Shown in pieces: positions 1 to 6,728 of a stretch of DNA of 33,753 nt. Below the pieces are notes generated by a model. It had not been told where the DNA came from. It was given only the letters and a program-made list of their open reading frames with translations, and did no database searches. The position numbers and the translations under genes were made by a program. The stretch is from Synechococcales cyanobacterium CRU_2_2 (GTDB lineage Bacteria; Cyanobacteriota; Cyanobacteriia; PCC-9006; JAAUQQ01), in assembly GCA_012034805.1 (NCBI GenBank), contig JAAUOP010000043.1, positions 1-33,753 on the forward strand, in the 5' to 3' direction. Position 1 is the stretch's first letter, and each line of letters starts with the position of its first letter.

Positions 1-651
1 AGCGGAGATGTTGGGCGGTAAGGAGTTGAATGAGGCGCGATCGCCGTCCTCAAGGAAGTGATGGATCAGCATGGCAACGTGGTCTTTGGCGGCAATGGCT
101 ATTCCGAGGAATGGCACAGAATTGCCGTGGAGGAGCGAGGCCTACTCAACTTGCCCACCACCGCCGATGCCTTGCCCTACTTGCAGTCGGAGCCCGTCAA
201 AGACCTGTTTGCCAAGATTGGCGTTCTAACGGAGAAAGAGCTGGAAAGCCGCTACGAGGTCTACTCAGAGCAGTACATTTTGGCGATCGACGTTGAAGCC
301 AAGCTCGTCATAGACATGGCCAAGACCGTTATCTATCCCACTGCCCTAAGATATTTGGCGGATCTGTCGAACACCATTGGCAGCTTGATGGATCTGGGCG
401 TTGAATTGGGCAACGAGCAGGCTCAAGCCATCGCGTCCCTGACTCAATCGATGATGGATTCGGTGACGAAATTGAGCGAGGCCATGCAGCAACATGACTT
501 TGGTTCCACGGCTGAGCATATGCAGCATTGTGCCAAGGTGATTCGTCCGCTGATGGATGAAGTGCGCGTCTCGGTTGATGCACTGGAAGCTGAGGTTGCT
601 GATGATCTGTGGCCCCTGCCCACCTACGAAGAAATGCTATTCATGAAGTAG
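1..651 (+). pseudogene. glnN: Type III glutamine synthetase, C-terminal part, frameshifted
   Basis: This is the C-terminal end of a GlnN/GSIII-type glutamine synthetase, which joins ammonium to glutamate using ATP. The signature part reads VMDQHGNVVFGGNGYSEEWH, followed by a long helical C-terminal region ending EEMLFMK. The family is about 720 residues, so most of the gene lies upstream of the window. Bases 2-37 read AEMLGGKELNEA in frame 2, and the protein continues as IAVLKEVMDQ in frame 1 from base 40. The switch falls in GGCGCGATCGCC; dropping one CG pair restores a continuous GSIII sequence, and a one-base loss is the alternative. It may be a real lesion or a consensus error. A GTG at 58 lies within the family sequence and is not a believable start. 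A strong terminator follows. Confidence 0.85.
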
Positions 652-731
652 TTGGCTATCCTCCTAACACGACGGCTCAAGGTTGTCTTGAGACGGCGAA
701 TTGACGAATGCTTGACGAATGCTGCTGATCC

Positions 732-772
732 AAAAAGACCGATCCCAAGCTGTGAGATCGGTCTTTTTTTTT
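732..772 (+). terminator. Rho-independent terminator of glnN
   Basis: AAAAAGACCGATC (732-744) pairs with GATCGGTCTTTTT (756-768) across an 11-base loop, and the T run continues to 772. This is a textbook intrinsic terminator about 80 bases after the glnN stop. The A-rich left arm makes it potentially bidirectional. Confidence 0.9.
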
Positions 773-956
773 GGTCGGTAGCCCCTCGTGAAACCGAGCA
801 GAGATCAGGCGTTAATTTTCTGTGCCCCAGAGCCGTCGTAGGCTGGGGTGAAGCATGAAACCCAGCATGAGCAAAGCTTTTAGCCAAGGCATTGATGAAA
901 GCTGGCGATATTCGTTACATTTATTCATGAACTGCATCGATTACGCACCCTCTGCC

Positions 957-2021
957 ATGACTGACCTTCTCACCAAATTTGCTTACCAGGCCCTTCAGCA
1001 GGGAAAAAGCGTCTTCAGCGTCACCCACAAAGCCGTCAACACGCGATTGCTCAACCTCGTCGCGCCACCGACCGCACCAGCGAACAACACAACCACCCCG
1101 ATCTCCCCCACAACCCTGCTGGAAATCCAACAGCGCCTGAGCCAACTCCAAGACGAAGACTGGGCCGATGCCGAGCGGGGGACTTATCCCAGCGATCTAC
1201 TTTTTGATGAGCCCTGGCAAGACTTTTTGAAGTTTTACCCCGCCCTTTGGCTCGACATGCCGGGCACCTGGCAGCGCATTCAGGATAATCAATACCAGGA
1301 ATTTTCTCCAAACATTGAGACGGAGGGCTATCCCCAATACTACCTGCGCAACTTCCATTACCAAACCGACGGCTATCTCAGCGACCAGTCGGCCAATCTT
1401 TACGACCTGCAGGTCGAGCTGCTGTTTAACGGTGCAGCCAATGCCATGCGGCGGCGGGTTCTTGCCCCGCTCAAGCAAGGGTTGGGGCGTTTCGCGTTGC
1501 CAGAGCGAGATCTAAAGCTTCTAGATGTGGCCTGTGGGACGGGCAATACGCTCAAACTGTTGCGGGGAACCTTTCCGCAGGCGTCGCTCTACGGCGTGGA
1601 TTTGTCTTCGGCCTATTTGCGTAAGGCCAATGAGCGGCTTTGTCAGCGCCCAGGGGAGTTGCCCCAGCTGGCCCAGGCCAATGGCGAAGCGCTCCCCTAC
1701 CAAGATGGCTATTTCCACGGAATCACTTGCGTTTTTCTATTTCATGAACTGCCAGGGCCGGTGCGCCAAACCGTTATCAACGAAAGCTTCCGGGTTCTCA
1801 AATCAGGGGGCACCTACGGGATTTGTGATTCGATTCAAGCGGAGGAAAACCCGGAGCTGAAGTCCGTCATGGAGAATTTTTCGATCGCCTTCCACGAACC
1901 CTTCTACCGCAACTACATTGAAGATGACCTAGAAGAGCGGCTGACCCGAGCTGGGTTTGAAGACATTCACGTCAGCCAGCACTTTATGAGTAAGTATTGG
2001 AGCGCACGCAAACCGGTTTAG
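957..2021 (+). CDS. Class I SAM-dependent methyltransferase
   Basis: This is a Rossmann-fold methyltransferase of about 354 residues. The SAM-binding motif I is LLDVACGTGNT near residue 189, followed by an acidic residue at the end of strand 2 (YGVDLSSAYL). A later stretch, ESFRVLKSGGTYGICDS, matches the post-motif region of Methyltransf_11/25 families. The N-terminal 150 residues are an extra domain before the catalytic fold. The substrate is unknown. The reading frame is open back to an ATG at 855, but I prefer 957 (MTDLLTKFAYQALQQGKS) because that segment looks like the conserved N-terminus of cyanobacterial relatives, as far as I recall them. Neither start has a clear ribosome binding site. 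Confidence 0.8.
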   Translation: MTDLLTKFAYQALQQGKSVFSVTHKAVNTRLLNLVAPPTAPANNTTTPISPTTLLEIQQRLSQLQDEDWADAERGTYPSDLLFDEPWQDFLKFYPALWLDMPGTWQRIQDNQYQEFSPNIETEGYPQYYLRNFHYQTDGYLSDQSANLYDLQVELLFNGAANAMRRRVLAPLKQGLGRFALPERDLKLLDVACGTGNTLKLLRGTFPQASLYGVDLSSAYLRKANERLCQRPGELPQLAQANGEALPYQDGYFHGITCVFLFHELPGPVRQTVINESFRVLKSGGTYGICDSIQAEENPELKSVMENFSIAFHEPFYRNYIEDDLEERLTRAGFEDIHVSQHFMSKYWSARKPV

Positions 2022-2054
2022 GACTGAGATTTGCCAGGGAACTGTAGAAAATTT

Positions 2055-2086
2055 GGGGCGTCCAGTGCAGAAGCGCAGGACGCCCC
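2055..2086. terminator. Possible terminator hairpin after the methyltransferase gene
   Basis: GGGGCGTCC (2055-2063) is a perfect inverted match to GGACGCCCC (2078-2086) with a 14-base loop. Only a weak T-rich tail (TTATACT) follows, so termination is plausible but not assured. It lies 34 bases after the methyltransferase stop. Confidence 0.45.
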
Positions 2087-2190
2087 TTATACTGTCAGCA
2101 CAAATTTGGTCTCGATCGCCCGGCAGCACAAATGTAGGTTTAGTGAGCTTCTTTCGTGAGCTTCGATCGCCCTGCCGCTCTTCTCTCTGC

Positions 2191-2214
2191 TTTCGTATCC
2201 CTTTTCGTATCCCT
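2191..2214. repeat. 12-nt direct repeat, two copies
   Basis: TTTCGTATCCCT occurs twice back to back just before the secreted-protein gene that starts at 2242. It is one of many short tandem repeats in this window. Confidence 0.7.
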
Positions 2215-2241
2215 TATTGATTGCTGTGCGTCGCCAACGTT

Positions 2242-2835
2242 ATGAAAAAACTGCTTCCCCTTCTGTCCATCGGCACCCTGCTCGTCCCTCTTTTTGCCCT
2301 GGCGACACCCGCCCTGGCGTTGCCCGGTCAATCCACGGAGGAAGTTGAAGCTTGGATGCAGGGTCACGATACGCTGCAACCGCTTCCCGGCGAGCGTCTG
2401 ATGGTGCGCAAGAACAGCTCTGCAGCTCAGCGCTTTAGTTTTCAGGCCTCGATTTTTTCTCCAGGTTTGGTGTCTCCGGCTCCCGATCGCGGCACGATTC
2501 GCACCGAAACGCTGACCTTTTTTGATATTCCCAACGGGGTCTCGCTAGAGCGTTTGGAAGAGTCCCTGCGGGTGATTTATGGTTTGGATATCTATCAAGA
2601 TTTTAATAACGCCCAGGTGACCTTCAAGTATCCAGGGCCTGTGGATGTGGCCCAGTCTCAAAACCGGCGGACGCCTTTGCAGGCGGCGCGCAGGGGCGAG
2701 GTGCGCTATGGCGATCGCTTTGCCTATTGGTATGAAATTGCCCAGCCGGAGGAGGGGAAGGCGATCGCAGGCCAAATCATCGTTTTTCTTAAAGAAGACA
2801 TCGACAAAGTCGAGCGCGAGCTGCGGAACCGCTAG
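2242..2835 (+). CDS. Secreted conserved cyanobacterial protein, function unknown
   Basis: A protein of 197 residues opens with a clear Sec signal peptide: MKKLL, a hydrophobic core LLSIGTLLVPLFALATP, and a likely cleavage after ALA near residue 27. The mature part has no motif I can name. It is a compact soluble domain with acidic and basic patches and ends KEDIDKVERELRNR. The ATG at 2242 is chosen over an upstream TTG at 2221 because it gives a proper lysine-containing n-region. The product should be periplasmic or lipid-free secreted. The gene stands alone between a methyltransferase gene and a convergent small gene. Function cannot be assigned. Confidence 0.75.
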   Translation: MKKLLPLLSIGTLLVPLFALATPALALPGQSTEEVEAWMQGHDTLQPLPGERLMVRKNSSAAQRFSFQASIFSPGLVSPAPDRGTIRTETLTFFDIPNGVSLERLEESLRVIYGLDIYQDFNNAQVTFKYPGPVDVAQSQNRRTPLQAARRGEVRYGDRFAYWYEIAQPEEGKAIAGQIIVFLKEDIDKVERELRNR

Positions 2836-2860
2836 AGTCAGGTGAATTAGCCTAGGCGAA

Positions 2861-3208
2861 TCAAACCTGGTGAATATCTGGCCAAGCATCGGTAAAAATG
2901 CCTTGCACCGCTGCTGCAATGCGGCCCAAGTCAGCATCGAGCAGCGGTGGCCAGTCTACTCCTTGGCGCAGCCCCTGCTCAAACAAGGTGCGGCTTTCCC
3001 CGGCCAAACGATGCAGCAGTGACACCGTCTGTCGATCCAAGCTGGCTTGTCCGTGCAGGGCTTCGTAAATCACCTTGAGCGCCAGCAAAATCGAGGTCAC
3101 CTGGCCGGGCACCGGAGCTTGGCCCTGGGCCAGTCGCGCGAGCAAATCTTCCGGTGCTGCGGCTTGGGCTTGCTGCTCAATCAACTGGTGGGCTGTGGCG
3201 TAGTTCAT
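2861..3208 (-). CDS. Small conserved cyanobacterial protein, function unknown
   Basis: The 115-residue product begins MNYATAHQLIEQQAQAA and contains PVPGQVTSILLALKVIYEAL followed by a helical stretch with GVDWPPLLDADLGRIAAAVQ. As I recall, similar small proteins are common in cyanobacteria and are sometimes labelled dethiobiotin synthetase. The sequence shows no Walker A or other biotin-enzyme motif, so I would not use that name. The frame stays open to 3274, but the ATG at 3208 fits the family start better. It is transcribed against the preceding secreted-protein gene. Confidence 0.65.
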   Translation of the reverse strand: MNYATAHQLIEQQAQAAAPEDLLARLAQGQAPVPGQVTSILLALKVIYEALHGQASLDRQTVSLLHRLAGESRTLFEQGLRQGVDWPPLLDADLGRIAAAVQGIFTDAWPDIHQV

Positions 3209-3349
3209 GGTAGATGCAGTAACTTCCGAGGACTTGCGCAACTTCATGCACGCTTTGCAATCAGATGTCGTCAATTCTCCCCATTATGCCTGTAACGGGG
3301 ATTGGGAAGCCTAGAACTAGATACCAGGGTCAGGTGCTGGACCAAACGC

Positions 3350-3430
3350 TAGACCTCAAAGTTTAGGCCTCAACATTATTTAGGCCTCAACATTGTAGGC
3401 CTCAAAACTTAGGCCTCCAGATTTAGAGGC
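3350..3430. repeat. Degenerate repeat array of TAGGCCTCAA units
   Basis: The unit TAGGCCTCAA or a close variant starts at 3350, 3364, 3381, 3396 and 3410, with a partial copy at 3424. Spacing is 14-17 bases. The array fills most of the 3209-3486 gap. The rest of that gap holds a second short duplication (CTCACCGGCTCT / CTCACCAGCTCT near 3447-3472) and no recognisable gene. Confidence 0.75.
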
Positions 3431-3486
3431 GCTGGTATCGGTTGTTCTCACCGGCTCTCTCACCAGCTCTCTCATTGGCAAAATCC

Positions 3487-4640
3487 ATGGTTCCACCTGT
3501 TCTGTCATCCGTTCCGTTTGTTGATCTTCGCCCGCAGCACGACCCTCTGCAGCCGCAGCTCGAGGATGCGTTTCGGCAGCTTTTGAATCGCGGCGATTTC
3601 GTGCTGGGAGAGGCTCTGACGCAGTTTGAACAGGATTTTGCGGCGGCCTGCGGTGTTCAGCATGGCGTCGGCGTCGCTTGCGGCACGGATGGATTGGCGC
3701 TGGGTCTGCAAGCCTGTGGTTTGGGCGAAGGTACCAGTGTGCTACTGCCTGCCAATACGTTTGTGGCGACGCTCATTGGGGTGATGCGCACCGGCGCGAC
3801 GCCGATTTTGGTGGATTGCGATCCGGATACGGGGTTGATTGACCTAGATGCGGCGGCAGATTGCCTGCGGCGGGATACGCGGGCGATCGTCGCGGTACAT
3901 CTCTACGGCCAGATGGTTTCACCAACGGCGCTGTTTGCCTTCGCCGATGCCCATAATCTGATCATTTTTGAAGACGCGGCCCAGGCCCATTTGGCGGAGC
4001 GGGAAGGCTATCGAGCCGGATCGCTGGGCAAGGCTGCGGCCTTTAGTTTTTATCCGAGTAAGAATTTGGGTTGCTTGGGCGATGGGGGTATGGTGGTGAC
4101 CCCGGATCAGGACGTGGCGAAGAAATTGCGATCGTACGCAACTACGGGGCCCCCCGCAAATATTTCCACACCGAGTTGGGCACCAATTCCCGCCTCGACA
4201 CCTTTCAAGCGGCAGTCCTGGCCCTCAAGCTACCCCACCTAGAAGCCTGGAACCAAGAGCGTAACCGGCTTGCCCAGCGCTACGACGCTGCCCTGAAAGA
4301 ATTTACGGCCCTGAGCCCGCTTGAGAACCACAGCGGCCCCGGCCACGTCTATCACCTTTACATTGTCCGATTGGAGCGGGAGATCGATCGCAATGCCCTG
4401 CAGGCGACCCTGGAAGAACAAGGCATTCAGACCGGCGTGCACTACCCGCTGCCTTGCCATCTTCAGCCCGCCTTTCGTAACCTCTGCTACGAGCTGGGCG
4501 ACTTCCCCCAGGCGGAGTATCTGAGCCAAACGATTTTCTCCTTACCGATGTATCCCGGACTGCAAGAGTCCCAGCAGGACAAGGTGATTGAGGCCCTAAG
4601 AATTTGCCTCAGTCTGCCCTCGCGGGTGCAAACGGCCTGA
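3487..4640 (+). pseudogene. DegT/DnrJ/EryC1/StrS sugar aminotransferase, frameshifted
   Basis: This PLP enzyme family transfers an amino group to nucleotide-activated keto sugars for surface polysaccharides. The first part (3487 to about 4130) contains FVDLRPQHDPLQPQLEDAF, the VACGTDGLALGLQACGLGEG region and the PLP-lysine motif FSFYPSKNLG (lysine about residue 192). The second part continues in another frame from 4131 with IVRNYGAPRKYFHTELGTN and ends VQTA at 4640. Joined, it is about 384 residues, the usual size. The break falls in TTGCGATCG at 4126-4133; adding one base restores KKLRIVRNYG. Start ATG 3487 is preferred to an upstream TTG. It precedes the exosortase and probably serves the same polysaccharide locus. 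Confidence 0.88.
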
Positions 4641-4643
4641 CGA

Positions 4644-4699
4644 TGGCCCAAATCAAATTGCCCGAATCAAATCCAAGGCCCAAATCCAAGGCCCAAATC
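4644..4699. repeat. Short tandem repeat CAAATCCAAGGCC
   Basis: Copies of CAAATCCAAGGCC or its truncated relatives (CCCAAATC, GAATCAAATC) follow each other between the aminotransferase and exosortase genes. No gene is seen in this 120-base gap. Confidence 0.6.
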
Positions 4700-4760
4700 T
4701 AAACGCGAATCGTCCCAGCCCCGTTTTGATACTGACGTTCATATTTCTTGAACCCTTCCC

Positions 4761-5688
4761 ATGACAACAACCCGTTCTCGAGCTTCTGAACCCATCGACT
4801 GGCTGACCTGGGCGATCGCCGCTCTCTTTGCCCTGCTCTACGGCCCGCTGCTCTGGCACTGGGTTGATGGCTGGCTAAATAAAACCATCAGCATTGAGCA
4901 CGAGTATTTCAGCCACGGACTCATTGGCCTCCCCTTCGCGGCCTACCTTGCTTGGCAGCGTCGGCCCCAGTGGTTGGCATTGCCCGCGCGCAGCAACCCC
5001 ATCGGCGGTGTTCTGATGGGGTTGGCCGCTGTCCTCTACCTCAGCAATGTCACTGACTGTGTGAATTTGTCGCTGCCAATTTTGCTAGCGGGGCTATGCC
5101 TGTGGTTGCGGGGCGTGGCGGGCCTGAAGGGCATGGCCTTTCCGTTCATTTTGACGGCCCTGGCCACTCCCACGGATGCACCGTATTTGATTACGCCCTA
5201 TACCCTGCCGCTTCAGGCCTTCATTGCGGGTACCGCAGGGATTTTCCTACAAATCATGGGCTTGAGCGATGTCGTCGTGGACGGCATTTATTTGCGGATC
5301 AGCGGACGTGTGGTGGAGGTTGCCCCCTACTGCGCGGGGTTGAAGATGCTGTTTACGACGCTGTATGTCGGGCTGATGATGCTGCATTGGACGGGGTTGT
5401 CGCGATCGCGATCGACGCAGCCTCGGGCTTCTGGGTGGCGGCATTCTCATCAGTGTCACCGCCAACATTATTCGCAACACCATCTTGAGCTTTATGCACG
5501 GCACCCAGCGGGACGCCGCCTTTCATTGGTTCCACGACAGTTGGGGCGGCGATCTGTTCAACTGTTTCATGTTGGGTAGTTTATTGCTGCTGCTGCTGGG
5601 CATCGAAAAATACTGGCCCTTGGACATGTCGGCAGCAGGGGTCTCGGATGCGATCGCCCCCGCCTCTGACTCCGCCCCCGCCCCTTAG
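4761..5688 (+). pseudogene. crtB: Cyanoexosortase (probably type B), frameshifted
   Basis: Exosortases are multi-spanning membrane cysteine proteases that recognise PEP-CTERM C-terminal sorting signals. The 5' part has several hydrophobic segments, EYFSHGLIGLPFAAYLAW, and the presumed nucleophile in VVEVAPYCAGLKM. The frame then breaks in a CGATCGCGATCG tract at about 5400-5416. Shifting by one base recovers GGGILISVTANIIRNTIL, which holds the conserved arginine, and then HWFHDSWGG, which holds the conserved histidine. All three catalytic-type residues are therefore present and the merged protein is about 308 residues. I assign type B mainly from the next gene, a cyanoexosortase B partner. 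The symbol crtB here is not phytoene synthase. Confidence 0.85.
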
Positions 5689-5769
5689 AACAATCCACTT
5701 CAGCCGCCGCCCGACGAACTGCGATTTCTCTCGACGACCGAGCCCACATTCTTCCTTCCCCGTCCTCCC

Positions 5770-6507
5770 ATGACCCTCGCGAACCGCCGCCCCGCTGCCC
5801 TACCGCTCCCACAATTGGTTGTTCTGCTCTTGCTCCTGGGTCTACTGCTGTTTGGCACCGCCTCCAGCTACCTCCGAGGGCAATGGAGCTGGCAAAAAGC
5901 TCCAGAAGTCTCTGCGCTCAAGCAATTGGGCAATCTGCAAAAGCGTGGTCTAGAACTACCGGGCTGGAGCGTGGTGGAGAAAATTGACGCGTTCCCCATC
6001 GGCGGGCACAGCTGGGTGGCCAAGCAATTGCAAGCCACCGGCAGCAGCCCCATTTCGGCCAATCCCCTGCCCGCCAACTTTCAACCCTGGGTACTGCTGC
6101 GCGCTCAGCTCGCCAGCCACGACATGCCCCAGATGGACTGGACTGACATCCAAGGCCAATTTCGCTGGAGCGAAGACGACGTGCGCCGCATCTCCCTAAC
6201 TACCCCCAGTGGCAGCCAGATAGAGGCAAGATTTGCGCGGGGCTGGCAGCCAGGGGGGGCCTACGCCGTGGTCGAGTGGTACGCTTGGCCGGGTGGCGGC
6301 AGCCCGGAACCGGGGGACTGGTTTTGGCGCGATCGCGCAGCCCAGCTCAAGGGCAACCGTGTGCCCTGGGTGGCGGCAGCAGTGTTGATGCCCATGCCCC
6401 CCGGCGCAGAATTAGACTCAATGCAGCCCCTGGCAGAAGCAATGCTGAATCAGGTTCAGGCAGGAATTGAGGCGGCGATTGCCTCTGCCAAAGCCCTCAG
6501 TCAATAA
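5770..6507 (+). CDS. Cyanoexosortase B system-associated membrane protein
   Basis: The 245-residue product has one N-terminal membrane segment (LPQLVVLLLLLGLLLFGTAS, about residues 17-36) and an extracytoplasmic domain containing LPGWSVVEKIDAFPIGGHSW and a W-rich stretch, VVEWYAWPGGGSPEPGDWFW. These features fit the family known to sit directly after cyanoexosortase B genes. Its biochemical role is unknown; an EpsI-like accessory role is often supposed. It begins 81 bases after the exosortase stop and precedes the export gene, consistent with one transcript. The reading frame is intact. Confidence 0.75.
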   Translation: MTLANRRPAALPLPQLVVLLLLLGLLLFGTASSYLRGQWSWQKAPEVSALKQLGNLQKRGLELPGWSVVEKIDAFPIGGHSWVAKQLQATGSSPISANPLPANFQPWVLLRAQLASHDMPQMDWTDIQGQFRWSEDDVRRISLTTPSGSQIEARFARGWQPGGAYAVVEWYAWPGGGSPEPGDWFWRDRAAQLKGNRVPWVAAAVLMPMPPGAELDSMQPLAEAMLNQVQAGIEAAIASAKALSQ

Positions 6508-6644
6508 CCTCTAGCGAAAAAGTTTTATCAACTTAGGGTAACCTGGTAAAGGTGCAGTCACTGAGTAGCAAAAAACACAGTAAACTCTCCGGGATTGCTG
6601 GCTCAGGATTCGTAAATATTGACGGGAAAGAGACGGATCGGACT

Positions 6645-6662
6645 TTGAGTGAGGTGCAACTC
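6645..6662. promoter_or_regulatory. 18-nt motif shared with 21941-21958, upstream of the export gene
   Basis: TTGAGTGAGGTGCAACTC recurs at 21941-21958 with one mismatch. It contains a GAGT...ACTC dyad and lies 66 bases before the proposed ATG of the export gene. In both places CTGCGTC follows about 10 bases later. It could be an operator or a dispersed repeat. Confidence 0.4.
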
Positions 6663-6728
6663 ACGCCCCCATCCTGCGTCAATTCCAAGCAAAGCATTTA
6701 TGGCCAACGCTGCCACCTGAATCCGCCC

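Noticed and set aside
652..858. Short open frames after glnN on both strands
   Set aside because: They overlap the strong terminator at 732-772 and have no coding features.
3350..3430. CRISPR array
   Set aside because: The units are about 10 bases with 4-7-base spacers, far too short, and no cas gene is present.
6552..6728. N-terminal extension of the export protein from a GTG
   Set aside because: It would bury the signal peptide, and it covers the shared 18-nt motif, which looks non-coding.
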